This document shows, in pieces, positions 1 to 7,531 of a stretch of 14,303 nucleotides of DNA. The notes under the pieces were generated by a model that was given only the letters and a program-made list of their open reading frames with translations, searched no databases and was not told the origin of the DNA. Both the position numbers and the translations under genes were made by a program. The DNA comes from Ktedonobacteraceae bacterium. Lineage in GTDB: Bacteria > Chloroflexota > Ktedonobacteria > Ktedonobacterales > Ktedonobacteraceae. The stretch lies in assembly GCA_014896635.1 (NCBI GenBank), contig JADBKA010000112.1, positions 1-14,303 on the forward strand. Reading direction: 5' to 3'. How positions within the stretch are numbered: position 1 is the first letter of the stretch; every line of letters starts with the position of its first letter.

Positions 1-50
1 GGACACCCCCGAAGCCCCGCCAGGGGGCAAAGCCTCCTGGACCTCCCCTT
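1..50. repeat. GC-rich intergenic hairpin repeat, copy 1
   Basis: The core at 14-50 matches positions 4783-4822 with a few substitutions and in the same orientation. At its centre CCAGGGGGC (20-28) pairs with GCCTCCTGG (32-40) around an AAA loop, giving a 9-bp stem with one G-T pair. It lies just downstream of the acyl-CoA dehydrogenase stop, so it may act as a 3' hairpin for that transcript. The outer edge may be cut by the window border. Function is not known from the sequence. Confidence 0.6.
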
Positions 51-91
51 TTCTGTTCAGTTGACGCTTATGGGGAACACTCCCATCTCTG

Positions 92-1300
92 CTATTGTGC
101 GAGCTGGCGGACGATGGCTTTTGCCAGAGCGCGCTTGTGTACTTCGTCGGGACCATCGACAATATGCATGGCGCGCCCATGCGCCCACATCAGGGCCAGG
201 GGAAAATCATCACACAGGCCCGCCGCTCCGAATATCTGGATAGCACGGTTCACCACGTTCGTCAGCACCTCAGGCACGACCACTTTGATCATGGCGATCT
301 CGTTCTGCGCAGCCTTCTTTCCCTGCTGGTCGATCATCCAGGCCACTTTGAGTGTGAGCAGGCGGGCCTGCTCGATCTCGATCTGCGAGCGCGCAATCCA
401 GTCCTGCACCATGCCCTGCTCGGCCAGCGGCTTGCCAAAAGCGATGCGTGAAGCTGCACGCTGGCACATTAATTCCAGCGCGCGCTGCGCCGCACCGATT
501 GAACGCATACAGTGATGGACACGACCTGGGCCAAGTCGTGCCTGTGCGATGGCAAAGCCGCTGCCCTCTTCTCCCAGCAGATTCTCCACCGGCACGCGCA
601 CGTTGTCAAAGGTCACTTCACAATGCCCTTCGTTGTCCAGATAGCCCATCACCGGCAGGCTGCGTACGACTGTAACGCCGGGAGCATCGCGCGGCACCAG
701 GATCATACTCTGCTGGCGATGGCGGTCAGGATGATCGGGAGCGGTTTTGCCCATCACGATGAAGATCTTGCAGCGTTCGCGCGCCGCTCCTGAGATCCAC
801 CATTTGCGCCCGTTCAAGACATAGTCGTTCCCGTCGCGCCGGATGGTGAGCTGGATATTCGTCGCGTCGGAACTGGCGACGTCGGGTTCGGTCATGGCGA
901 AGGCTGAGCGGATCTCGCCGTCCAGCAGTGGTCTGAGCCAGCGCTCCTTCTGCTGCGGTGTACCGAACTGCGCCAGAATCTCCATATTGCCTGTATCAGG
1001 CGCCGAGCAGTTAAAGACTTCCGAGGCCCAGAAGACGCGGCCCATGATCTCGGCCAGTGGTGCATATTCCAGGTTCGCCAGGCCCGCCCCATACTCCTCA
1101 TCCGGCAAAAAAAGATTCCAGAGTCCGGCCTGCCTGGCTTTTATCTTTAACTCATCAATGATCTCGGCATGATGATGCGGGTTGCCAGAAGCTCGAATCT
1201 GCTCCTGGTATGTCTGCTCATGCGGATAAATAAAGCGATCCATAAAATCGAGCAGGCGCTGCCGCAGCGCATTGACTTTTTCGGAATAAGCGAAATCCAT
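92..1300 (-). CDS. Acyl-CoA dehydrogenase family protein, ACAD10/11-like
   Basis: The 402-residue protein is the usual length for a cytoplasmic FAD-dependent acyl-CoA dehydrogenase. Such enzymes make the alpha,beta double bond in acyl-CoAs and pass electrons to ETF. The N-terminal helical domain spans about 1-130. The flavin/substrate signature [14 protein letters not shown] is at 135-148 and KWWISGA at 167-172. The C-terminal helical domain ends with QIFGAAG (355-361) and [11 protein letters not shown] (380-390). In that last motif Asp382 sits where many family members have the catalytic Glu; DGPDEVH is typical of the ACAD10/11 branch. The start at 1300 is chosen because MDFAYSEKV fits the family N-terminus, AGAAAGG-like SD (AGAAAGG at 1311-1317) precedes it, and a promoter predicts transcription from about 1348. 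An in-frame GTG/ATG start at 1333 with a GGAAGGG box is possible. The gene is monocistronic in this window. Its likely partner is the phosphotransferase at 13054. Confidence 0.93.
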   Translation of the reverse strand: MDFAYSEKVNALRQRLLDFMDRFIYPHEQTYQEQIRASGNPHHHAEIIDELKIKARQAGLWNLFLPDEEYGAGLANLEYAPLAEIMGRVFWASEVFNCSAPDTGNMEILAQFGTPQQKERWLRPLLDGEIRSAFAMTEPDVASSDATNIQLTIRRDGNDYVLNGRKWWISGAARERCKIFIVMGKTAPDHPDRHRQQSMILVPRDAPGVTVVRSLPVMGYLDNEGHCEVTFDNVRVPVENLLGEEGSGFAIAQARLGPGRVHHCMRSIGAAQRALELMCQRAASRIAFGKPLAEQGMVQDWIARSQIEIEQARLLTLKVAWMIDQQGKKAAQNEIAMIKVVVPEVLTNVVNRAIQIFGAAGLCDDFPLALMWAHGRAMHIVDGPDEVHKRALAKAIVRQLAQ

Positions 1301-1354
1301 CGTTGACCAGCCTTTCTCTTTGTGGCATACCATACCATCTTTCCCTTCCAGTCT

Positions 1355-1383
1355 ATCATATTTCTCTCTTCATAAGACGGCAA
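1355..1383 (-). promoter_or_regulatory. Candidate promoter of the acyl-CoA dehydrogenase gene
   Basis: Read on minus, a -35-like TTGCCG (1378-1383) is followed by a 17-nt gap and TATGAT (1355-1360) as -10. The predicted transcription start is near 1348, leaving a leader of about 48 nt to the start at 1300. Called by eye. Confidence 0.4.
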
Positions 1384-1565
1384 ATGCCGGTAGAAAAGGG
1401 TCTTCGAGAAAAGCCCTTTATGGAATGTCTCTGTGCGTCCTTTTGTTACGCATTACGTATATAGAATAGCAAATATGGCGGCGCTTCCGCCTGCACCGGT
1501 GAGAGGATATAATTACGGTGCGGATCGGAATAAGTGAGCACTCCCCTCTGTTATAAATTGTGAAG
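1384..1565. other. Upstream half of the divergent region, few signals
   Basis: No gene is seen here. AAAGGG (1395-1400) and CCCTTT (1414-1419) could form a weak hairpin. CACCGGTG (1494-1501) is a short palindrome. TATAAT at 1508-1513 is a perfect -10 hexamer on plus but lacks a convincing -35. TGAGCACTC (1535-1543) matches most of a CIRCE left arm (TTAGCACTC), but no right arm follows after nine bases, so it is an isolated half-site. Confidence 0.4.
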
Positions 1566-1592
1566 TTAGCAATCAATGGGGAAGAGTGCTAG
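1566..1592. promoter_or_regulatory. CIRCE operator (HrcA site) O1
   Basis: TTAGCAATC, nine bases, then GAGTGCTAG. The known CIRCE consensus is TTAGCACTC-N9-GAGTGCTAA, so each nine-base arm has one mismatch and the spacing is exact. The element touches the -35 of the Clp ATPase promoter, where bound HrcA would block RNA polymerase. A further half-site GAGTGCT lies at 1599-1605. Confidence 0.8.
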
Positions 1593-1619
1593 ACAAACGA
1601 GTGCTGAATATGATATACT
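1590..1619 (+). promoter_or_regulatory. Promoter of the Clp ATPase gene
   Basis: TAGACA (1590-1595) has five of six -35 consensus bases. After 18 nt comes TATACT (1614-1619), five of six for -10, preceded by TGA, which makes an extended -10 (TGN). Transcription should begin near 1626. This gives a leader of about 75 nt with a GAGGAG ribosome-binding site at 1683-1688. Confidence 0.65.
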
Positions 1620-1646
1620 CTGGCAATCACCGGGGGAGATTGCTAA
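1620..1646. promoter_or_regulatory. Second CIRCE-like element O2 at the transcription start
   Basis: CTGGCAATC, nine bases, GATTGCTAA. The spacing is exactly that of CIRCE. The right arm has one mismatch to consensus and the left arm three. GATTGCTAA is the exact reverse complement of the O1 left arm TTAGCAATC (1566-1574). O1 and O2 centres lie 54 bp apart, close to five helical turns. As RNA, the GCAATC/GATTGC arms could also form a 6-bp stem in the 5' leader. Confidence 0.55.
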
Positions 1647-1700
1647 GGCGATGGTATTGAACAGCTAGATTCCCTATGGATTGAGGAGCATGCATATATT

Positions 1701-3923
1701 ATGAAATGTGAACGATGTCAAAAGAATCCCGCCCGTGTGCGTGTCGATGAGATGGTCAACGGTAAGCGGGTATCGCATTACCTGTGCCAGTCGTGCGTTG
1801 AGGAACTGATGAACGCGATGGGTCAGATGGGCGGCTTTGAGGGCATGCCCAATTCTCCTTTCGGGTTCTCTGCGAACTCCAACGCTGCCGCCTCTGCCGC
1901 TGGCGGAGTCAATACTGCCACTGCTGAACGCCAGAAACAGAGTAGAACCCCGACGCTGGATCAATATGGGCGTGATTTGACCGCCGAGGCCGCTGAAGGA
2001 AAGCTTGATCCTGCCGCAGGCCGTGAGCGAGAATCGCGTCGCGTTATCACGATTCTTGGCCGTCGCCAGAAGAATAACCCCGTGTTGATTGGTGAACCAG
2101 GCGTTGGAAAGACCGCTATCGTTGAGGAACTGGCTCGCCGCATTCATGAGGGCAATGTGCCAACCTCACTGCGAGGGAAGCGCATTGTTTCACTGAACAT
2201 TGGCGGCATGGTTGCCGGGGCGATGTTCCGGGGCCAGTTTGAGCAGCGCATCAAGTCCATTCTGGAAGAGCTGCGCCAGGACCCCGATACGATAGTTTTT
2301 ATAGATGAGATTCATACTGTCGTCGGTGCAGGAGCTGCCGAAGGTGCCGTCGGCGCCGGCGATATGATCAAGCCTGCGCTGGCACGTGGCGAGTTGCGCT
2401 GTATCGGCGCGACCACACTGGATGAGTACCGCAAGATTGAGAAGGATGCCGCACTGGAGCGCCGTTTCCAGCCGGTAATGGTCGGTGAGCCAACAGTCGA
2501 AGAGGCCATCGAGATGTTGCAAACGGTGCGACCAAACTATGAGGCACATCACGGAGTGAGCATCACCGATGAGGCCATCGAGGCCGCTGTGAAACTGTCT
2601 GACCGCTATATCAACGACCGCTTCCTGCCTGACAAGGCCATCGACGTGATGGACGAGGCAGGCTCCGCTCTGCGCCTGGAAGCGACCGAGAAGGGGATCG
2701 TCAGTCCAACGCTGATCTCCGATCTGGAGAAAGAACTGGCTGACATCCAGGCGAAGAAAGAGGCCGCAGCCAACGCCGAGGATTATGAGAGGGCGGCGCT
2801 CATGCGCCAGCAAGAGCTGGTGACGCTGCAAAAGCTGGAGAAGGCGCGCGCCGAGGCGAAGGATAATACGATCTCGTTGATCGTAACGCCGGAGCACATC
2901 GCGCATGTGGTCGAGAACTGGACCGGTGTGCCGGTCAGCCAGATGCTGGAGAGCGAACGCCAGAACCTGCGCAACCTGGAAGCTGATCTGCGCAAGCGCG
3001 TCATCGGCCAGGACGAGGCGATTAGCGCGGTCGCACGCGCCATTCGCCGCTCGCGCGCCGGTTTGAAAGATCCGAAGCGCCCGATTGGTTCGTTCCTCTT
3101 CCTCGGTCCGACCGGTGTCGGCAAGACGGAACTGGCGAAGGCTCTGGCAGCCGAGCTGTTCGGCGGCGAGGAGAACATGATCCGTCTCGATATGTCGGAA
3201 TACATGGAGCCGCATACCGTCGCTCGCCTGTTTGGTAGCCCGCCGGGCTACGTTGGCCACGAAGAGGGCGGACAGCTCACCGAGCAGGTACGCCGCCGCC
3301 CATACAGCGTGATCCTGATGGACGAGGTGGAGAAGGCGCATCCTGAAGTCTTCAACGCGCTATTGCAGATCATGGATGATGGACGCCTGACCGACGGGCA
3401 GGGTCGCACGGTAGACTTCAAGAACACCATCGTGATCATGACCAGTAATGCCGGCACCGCCGAGATGAAGCGAGCTGTGCGCATCGGCTTCTCGGCTAAA
3501 GGTGCGGTGGAGAACCGCGACGAGCAGCACGAAGTGCTGCGCTCGAAGGCGATGGAGAATCTCAAGCGGACCTTCCGCCCTGAGTTCATCAACCGCATCG
3601 ACCAGATCGTGGTCTTCCATTCGCTCGGCAAGGACGAACTTTACCAGATCGTCGATCTGCTGCTCAGCCAGGTGCGCAATCGCCTGAGCGACCAGGAGAT
3701 CAGCCTGGAGATCACCGACGAAGTGCGCGACTTCCTGCTTAAGGAAGGTACCGACGAGGAGTATGGCGCACGGCCTCTGCGCCGGGCCATCCAGACCTAC
3801 GTCGATGACGCACTGGCCGATGCTCTGCTGGCCGGCGAGATCTCCAGCGGCCAGACGGCTGTCCTGAAGGTGCGCGATGGCAAGATTGTCGTCGAGGCCC
3901 TGCCGATCATCCAGACGGCATAG
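1701..3923 (+). CDS. clpE: ClpE-like AAA+ unfoldase (Clp protease ATP-binding subunit)
   Basis: This 740-residue Hsp100 ATPase unfolds or disaggregates proteins and probably feeds the ClpP peptidase. The N-terminus has a CxxC...CxxC zinc finger (Cys3/Cys6 and a second pair near residues 29-32), as in ClpE. The ClpA/B/C-type double Clp_N repeat is absent. AAA-1 follows with Walker A GEPGVGKT (131-138) and Walker B VFIDE (199-203). A UVR-like helical middle segment covers about 340-385. AAA-2 has Walker A GPTGVGKT (469-476) and Walker B ILMDE (538-542). IGF at 595-597 matches the ClpP-docking loop tripeptide. Length is close to ClpE proteins. The ATG at 1701 has a GAGGAG box 12 nt upstream; an ATG at 1690 runs into a stop at once. 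CIRCE operators point to HrcA control, whereas Firmicutes clpE is usually under CtsR. It could also be annotated as clpC. Confidence 0.93.
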   Translation: MKCERCQKNPARVRVDEMVNGKRVSHYLCQSCVEELMNAMGQMGGFEGMPNSPFGFSANSNAAASAAGGVNTATAERQKQSRTPTLDQYGRDLTAEAAEGKLDPAAGRERESRRVITILGRRQKNNPVLIGEPGVGKTAIVEELARRIHEGNVPTSLRGKRIVSLNIGGMVAGAMFRGQFEQRIKSILEELRQDPDTIVFIDEIHTVVGAGAAEGAVGAGDMIKPALARGELRCIGATTLDEYRKIEKDAALERRFQPVMVGEPTVEEAIEMLQTVRPNYEAHHGVSITDEAIEAAVKLSDRYINDRFLPDKAIDVMDEAGSALRLEATEKGIVSPTLISDLEKELADIQAKKEAAANAEDYERAALMRQQELVTLQKLEKARAEAKDNTISLIVTPEHIAHVVENWTGVPVSQMLESERQNLRNLEADLRKRVIGQDEAISAVARAIRRSRAGLKDPKRPIGSFLFLGPTGVGKTELAKALAAELFGGEENMIRLDMSEYMEPHTVARLFGSPPGYVGHEEGGQLTEQVRRRPYSVILMDEVEKAHPEVFNALLQIMDDGRLTDGQGRTVDFKNTIVIMTSNAGTAEMKRAVRIGFSAKGAVENRDEQHEVLRSKAMENLKRTFRPEFINRIDQIVVFHSLGKDELYQIVDLLLSQVRNRLSDQEISLEITDEVRDFLLKEGTDEEYGARPLRRAIQTYVDDALADALLAGEISSGQTAVLKVRDGKIVVEALPIIQTA

Positions 3924-3945
3924 GCGAGATACGTGAGTTACAATA

Positions 3946-3986
3946 GAAAAAGAGCGCTCTACAGCAAATGTAGAGCGCTCTTTTTT
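3946..3986. terminator. Strong bidirectional intrinsic terminator
   Basis: AGAGCGCTCTACA (3951-3963) pairs perfectly with TGTAGAGCGCTCT (3969-3981) around a GCAAA loop. A-run on the left and T-run on the right extend the stem, so both strands end in a U-tract. It serves the Clp ATPase gene on plus and the convergent DUF892 gene on minus. Confidence 0.9.
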
Positions 3987-4024
3987 GCAGACAAAAAAGA
4001 GCGAAAATCCTTTCTTCTCTTCTT

Positions 4025-4585
4025 TTACGGGGCTGACGGTGGGGGCGTCTGCGTGTACGGCGGCCGCCCGGTATAGGGGGGCTGCATGCGCGGTGCCTGC
4101 ATTGCCATCTGCTGGCCAAGTTGATGCCCGATCTGCTCAACACGCTGCATCATGGCCTCTTCCTGACGCAGATTCTGCTGTAAGAGCTGAGCACACTGCT
4201 GCTGGCCCATCAACAGAGCCTTGTCGATCAGCCCGCGATACGAGGCGATTTCATACGCCTCGGTCTTGGAGGCGCCGCTCAGATCAAACATCGTCAGCAG
4301 CTCAGCCGGCGGCTGTTCTTTGAGGAAGGCGTCATGTTCCTGCTTCATTCCTGCAATGGCGTAGCAGACTGTACGGTCAGGCTGCGCGCCCAGGATCTGG
4401 AAGCACTGCTCCAGGTTCAAAATCTGCTGGCGCGTCTCCTGCTCGTGCTGGCGCAAGACATTCTGTACCTGCGGCTGGTTGCACTCCTGCGCCATCGCCG
4501 GCAGTATCTGCAAAATGCGTTGCTCAGCATCGTACATATCGCTCATCTCGTGGATAAAAAGATCCCTGGAATTTTGCATTGCCAT
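4025..4585 (-). CDS. DUF892 / YciF-type ferritin-like protein
   Basis: The 186-residue product matches the DUF892 (YciE/YciF) ferritin-like four-helix family, often linked to stress. Its biochemical role is not settled. Visible family features are RDLFIHEMSDMYDAEQ (7-22), a helix with HEQET (47-51), Cys74 before a QEHDAF segment, and EAYEIASY (109-116). These provide the acidic and His residues expected for a di-metal helical bundle. The tail from about 163 is Gln/Met then Pro/Tyr-rich and unlike the core family, so it is probably disordered. The start at 4585 is chosen for AAGGAG eight or so bases upstream; the open frame extends further but has no better site. It is convergent with the Clp ATPase gene. 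A co-role in stress is inferred. Confidence 0.85.
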   Translation of the reverse strand: MAMQNSRDLFIHEMSDMYDAEQRILQILPAMAQECNQPQVQNVLRQHEQETRQQILNLEQCFQILGAQPDRTVCYAIAGMKQEHDAFLKEQPPAELLTMFDLSGASKTEAYEIASYRGLIDKALLMGQQQCAQLLQQNLRQEEAMMQRVEQIGHQLGQQMAMQAPRMQPPYTGRPPYTQTPPPSAP

Positions 4586-4702
4586 AGACGTTCTCCTTTC
4601 TGGTGAGAGCCGCTCTATCAATTGCACAGTTTTGTCCAACTGGTTCCTGTATAACACGTCTTAGTGGCCGGGAAAGAAGACAAACCCGCCAAAGGCTTCT
4701 GG

Positions 4703-4711
4703 TGATATGAT
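4703..4711 (+). promoter_or_regulatory. Candidate extended -10 for the MBL-fold gene
   Basis: TGATATGAT fits an extended -10 (TGN-TATGAT). No -35 is seen. A start near 4718 would give a leader of about 157 nt that contains the GC-rich hairpin repeat. Tentative. Confidence 0.3.
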
Positions 4712-4762
4712 TGATAGAGCATCTTGCTAGTGCTTTTTCAACACACCTTTTAGGGAATGGGG

Positions 4763-4789
4763 AAAAAGCGGGGACCCGGCGCGCCCCGC
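4763..4789 (-). terminator. Terminator-like hairpin on minus at the repeat edge
   Basis: Read on minus, GCGGGG (4784-4789) pairs with CCCCGC (4768-4773) and is followed by TTTTT (4763-4767). It would stop minus-strand transcripts coming from the MBL-fold gene before the DUF892 gene. The stem shares one base with the adjacent larger hairpin, so the two may compete. Confidence 0.4.
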
Positions 4790-4822
4790 CAGGGGGCGAC
4801 CGCCCCCTGGACCCCCATCCCC
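4770..4822. repeat. GC-rich intergenic hairpin repeat, copy 2
   Basis: CCAGGGGGC (4789-4797) and GCCCCCTGG (4802-4810) form a perfect 9-bp stem, which can extend by one pair inward. The flanks, GCCCCGCC before and ACCCCCATCCCC after, match copy 1 (14-50). It sits between divergent genes, about 50 bp before the MBL-fold start codon. Confidence 0.7.
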
Positions 4823-4874
4823 TCACAACTCGGTTGAGGTACTTCGAGCGCGAGCGAATCAGGAGGAATCTAAA

Positions 4875-5855
4875 ATGAAATGGCGTGACTGGTTAAAACT
4901 TGGGGGACTCTCACTTGCAGTTCTAGGTACTGGCATGGTTGTGAAAAGCTTCTTGCCGCAACGTTTTGCGGTACCGGCTGTACATGTGGTCGAGCAGGAA
5001 ACTCCCGATCTGACAACAATGCCCTCTATCGAGATCGCTTTTTTGCGTTGTGGGAGCATTACAGTTCCTGAACTGGTGGCGGTGCGAGGCGCGCTGTCGC
5101 TGGTTCCGCGTACCCTGGCATACTCTGCCGTGCTAGTACACCATCCCAGGGCTACTTTTCTCTACGATACGGGGTTGTGCGCATCCATCAAGGCGATGAT
5201 CAAAGATCAGCCGTTTATTTTTCGCAATACGCTCGGCGGTTTTACGCTTGAGCAGCCGCTTGCGGAGCACCTGCGTCTTTTGAATCTGCGTCCTGCAGAT
5301 CTGGATTTTGTACTGCTTTCGCACCTGCACTTCGATCATGTCAGTGGAATTCCCGATCTGCCGGAGGTGCCGCTGCGCGTGAACAGAATCGAGTACGATG
5401 CTGCCCGCCAGCAAGGATTGTTAGAGCAAGGAAACGGGCTGATCGCGCGTCTGATGGGTGATAATCCGCTGAAATTTTTTGCTTGCGAGGGTCCCGCGTA
5501 TGAAGGATTCCGTTGCAGCTTTGATCTCTTTGGTGATGGCTCGATTGTGCTGGTGCCTCTGCCAGGGCATACCGCCGGCCAGGTAGGTATGTTCATCAAC
5601 CGCGCCAATGGTTCGCGTCTCTTCCTGCTCGGCGATGCGGCCTGGGTGGCCGAGAACTATCTGCGTCCGGCGACGATGCATCCGCTGATGTGGTCAATGG
5701 TGACGAGCGATGATGCGACGGCCCGCCAGACGCTGATCGAATTGCACACGTTCGCGCTGCGCCATCCTGAGATCACCCTGATCGCCATGCACGATGCACG
5801 CGCGCAGGAAGCATTTATGCACCAGGAGCAGGCGCAGGTCATGGGAATGCGGTGA
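4875..5855 (+). CDS. Membrane-anchored metallo-beta-lactamase-fold hydrolase
   Basis: The 326-residue protein has an N-terminal hydrophobic segment (about 8-26) after a charged start, so it is probably anchored or exported and acts outside the membrane. The hydrolase domain carries the full two-metal ligand set: HLHFDH (His150, His152, Asp154, His155), GHTAGQ with His232, GDA with Asp254, and MHDA with His306. The layout resembles the AttM/AiiB-like lactonases, which open N-acyl homoserine lactone rings. Many relatives act on other esters or lactones, so the substrate is open. The start is fixed by AGGAGG at 4861-4866, eight bases from ATG. No partner gene shares its strand. It ends at a terminator shared with the tRNA genes. 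Confidence 0.88.
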   Translation: MKWRDWLKLGGLSLAVLGTGMVVKSFLPQRFAVPAVHVVEQETPDLTTMPSIEIAFLRCGSITVPELVAVRGALSLVPRTLAYSAVLVHHPRATFLYDTGLCASIKAMIKDQPFIFRNTLGGFTLEQPLAEHLRLLNLRPADLDFVLLSHLHFDHVSGIPDLPEVPLRVNRIEYDAARQQGLLEQGNGLIARLMGDNPLKFFACEGPAYEGFRCSFDLFGDGSIVLVPLPGHTAGQVGMFINRANGSRLFLLGDAAWVAENYLRPATMHPLMWSMVTSDDATARQTLIELHTFALRHPEITLIAMHDARAQEAFMHQEQAQVMGMR

Positions 5856-5882
5856 GATGCCGTGTAGTAAGCCAGCATAAAA

Positions 5883-5916
5883 CAAATACTCCCTGAGAAG
5901 TTTCAGGGAGTATTTG
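5883..5916 (-). terminator. Terminator of the tRNA unit, also ending the MBL-fold gene
   Basis: Fourteen perfect base pairs join 5883-5896 and 5903-5916 around a GAAGTT loop. On minus the stem starts three bases after tRNA-Trp and runs into a T-rich stretch (TTTG then TTTTA). On plus the T-run is shorter, but the stem is still a good 3' end for the hydrolase transcript. Confidence 0.75.
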
Positions 5917-5919
5917 CGA

Positions 5920-5992
5920 CAGGGGCGAGAGGAATCGAACCCCCAACCACCCGTTTTGGAGACGGGTGCTCTGCCAGTTGAGCTACGCCCCT
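5920..5992 (-). tRNA. tRNA-Trp (anticodon CCA)
   Basis: The 73-nt cloverleaf has acceptor AGGGGCG/CGCCCCT and discriminator G. The anticodon stem CCCGT/ACGGG encloses CTCCAAA, giving anticodon CCA. The T arm is GGGGG-TTCGAAT-CCTC-like with TTCGAAT seen directly. The 3' CCA is not encoded. It is transcribed after tRNA-Ser with 42 nt between them. Confidence 0.95.
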
Positions 5993-6034
5993 ATGGCCCG
6001 GCTTATGGCTATTGCCTGCTCACAGGTTTACACA

Positions 6035-6121
6035 CGGAGAGGGAGAGATTCGAACTCTCGGAGGGATTGCTCCCTCAGCGGTTTAGCAAACCGCCGCACT
6101 AGGCCACTATGCGACCTCTCC
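6035..6121 (-). tRNA. tRNA-Ser (anticodon GCU)
   Basis: The 87-nt class II tRNA has acceptor GGAGAGG/CCTCTCC and discriminator G. The anticodon stem GCGGT/ACCGC encloses TTGCTAA, giving GCU, which reads AGC/AGU serine codons. A long variable arm with GAGGGA/TCCCTC stem follows, as expected for serine. TTCGAAT is in the T loop. CCA is not encoded. Confidence 0.95.
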
Positions 6122-6130
6122 ACGACAACC

Positions 6131-6139
6131 AGTATATCA
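6131..6139 (-). promoter_or_regulatory. Extended -10 promoter of the tRNA pair
   Basis: On minus the sequence TGATATACT ends ten bases before the tRNA-Ser 5' end, so transcription would begin just ahead of the tRNA. The same nine bases form the -10 of the Clp ATPase promoter. A perfect TTGACA (6144-6149) is present but only 7 nt away, too near to pair with it. Confidence 0.45.
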
Positions 6140-6166
6140 CCTTTGTCAAGAGGGTTGAGGTTCTCT

Positions 6167-7480
6167 TTACCCCAAAACAAACTTCCAGATTCTGAGTGCG
6201 ATCTCCTTCCTGCCGTCCATGCTGTTGATGCGCTGCTGGAGCCTGCGCGCTTTCTCGCGGTAGGATAGGTGAGTGATGATTCGCTCTACAGCCGCCTGGA
6301 TGGCCGCCGGCTGCCAGCGGTGGATAGGGATACGGATGGCAGTACCGGCCACTACCAGGTGATCGAGGTTGATCTGCTGCTCCATCTGCATCGCTACGCC
6401 CACAAGTGGTGTGCCACTTGCCAGCGCCGTCTGCACAGTCCCCTGGCCCCCGTGACAGACAACGATATCCGCCAGGGCGTTCACCCTGGGCGCGGGGACA
6501 AATGCGTCGGTGAGATAGACATGGGGGTGGTCGCCAGCATGCGCCAGCGCCTCTTCAAGCGGGCAGATTGTGGGCGGCACCAGAATCACGCTGTTCCACG
6601 CCGTCCCCTTTCCTGAAGTCAGCGCCGTGATGGCTGCCAGTAAATGCTCTTTTATGCCAGAACTGCCCATTGTGCAAAAGATTTTTGGTCGGCGTTCAGC
6701 CGGGTCGAACAGGCGCAGGATTGCCGGGTCCAGGGGAGTTTCAGACGCCGCCGAGGCGTAGAGCGGCCCGGTGATGCGGAAGTTCGCCGGCAGCGTAGCC
6801 GACACATAAAATTCGGGCAGATCGATGACAAGCGTGAGGTCAGCCTGCAAGAGGTCAAAGAGGTTGTTGAGTGGCGGGCCTGTCCAGCTGGCAGCTTCTG
6901 CCGCACGGCATATGTAGCGCTGTCTGAAACCCGGTGCATTGGTCTTGACCCGTGCTGGAATCAGCTTGACGAGGGTGCGGCGTACAGCAAGCGGTAGGGA
7001 TGTAAGTGGCTTTATCGTGTCCGGCACGTCCTGGAGCAAAGCAGAACCCACAACGGACTGGTGTAGCGGCAGTGGCAGAAAGCAGATGCCGGGAATGCCC
7101 TGCATGCGGCGCGCGATGTTGGTGAAGGGCCAGAAGCCGTAAATCACCAGATCAGGTTTCAGCTCTTGCAATGCCGCCCTCTCCCCAAGAATTACATCGC
7201 GCGCGATACTGACGTCGCCGGCCAGCTCAGGAAACTGCGTCTTGAGGTCCTCGCGGAAATTCCTACCGTGAAATCTGGGAGAACAATCATATATAGTGAA
7301 GCCGGCATCCGTGATCATATGAGCAAACAGGCTGCCATGAGAGAGAAAGATGATGTCAACGCTCCAGCCTGCCGGGCAAAAGTCGCGTATGCCGCACGCA
7401 ATTTCCAGAGCGCGCGTGGCCTCGCCGGCATCCTGCAAGGCGACTCCTATGACGATGCGCAATTGTTTGTTTTCCATCAT
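6167..7480 (-). CDS. GT-B (GT1/MGT-like) glycosyltransferase
   Basis: The 437-residue cytoplasmic enzyme probably moves a sugar from a nucleotide donor to a small molecule or lipid. The C-terminal donor domain is clear: FCTMGSSG (268-275), then VVCHGGQGTVQTALASG (340-356) and MQMEQQINLDHL (365-375). This is the GT1/MGT pattern of antibiotic, flavonoid and sterol glycosyltransferases. The N-terminal acceptor domain begins with RIVIGVALQDAGEATRALEIA. The usual GHxxP-type catalytic His near residue 20 is not visible (Glu20 there), so the acceptor chemistry may differ. ATG at 7480 and 7477 are adjacent; AGGA lies about 12 nt upstream. It follows the LysE-type gene by 51 bp and is probably co-transcribed. 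Acceptor unknown. Confidence 0.85.
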   Translation of the reverse strand: MMENKQLRIVIGVALQDAGEATRALEIACGIRDFCPAGWSVDIIFLSHGSLFAHMITDAGFTIYDCSPRFHGRNFREDLKTQFPELAGDVSIARDVILGERAALQELKPDLVIYGFWPFTNIARRMQGIPGICFLPLPLHQSVVGSALLQDVPDTIKPLTSLPLAVRRTLVKLIPARVKTNAPGFRQRYICRAAEAASWTGPPLNNLFDLLQADLTLVIDLPEFYVSATLPANFRITGPLYASAASETPLDPAILRLFDPAERRPKIFCTMGSSGIKEHLLAAITALTSGKGTAWNSVILVPPTICPLEEALAHAGDHPHVYLTDAFVPAPRVNALADIVVCHGGQGTVQTALASGTPLVGVAMQMEQQINLDHLVVAGTAIRIPIHRWQPAAIQAAVERIITHLSYREKARRLQQRINSMDGRKEIALRIWKFVLG

Positions 7481-7531
7481 TACTCATTCTTATCCTGTAG
7501 CTCTTTCTCCTCGAAGTCTCACTTCTGATCC

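Noticed and set aside
1534..1592. AGCACTC...GAGTGCT pair as one large CIRCE or stem
   Set aside because: The gap is about 40 bases rather than nine, and the nearer TTAGCAATC gives exact CIRCE spacing.
2190..3341. Long open frame on minus opposite the Clp ATPase gene
   Set aside because: It mirrors the conserved AAA+ coding sequence, has no recognisable domain, and is a by-product of GC-rich codon use.
4524..4826. Open frame on minus through the hairpin repeat
   Set aside because: It runs through the GC-rich repeat and then out of frame over the DUF892 start, with no family resemblance.
6144..6149. Perfect TTGACA on minus ahead of tRNA-Ser as a -35
   Set aside because: The only good -10 (TATACT) is seven bases away, and at 17 bases the sequence is GTCGTG.
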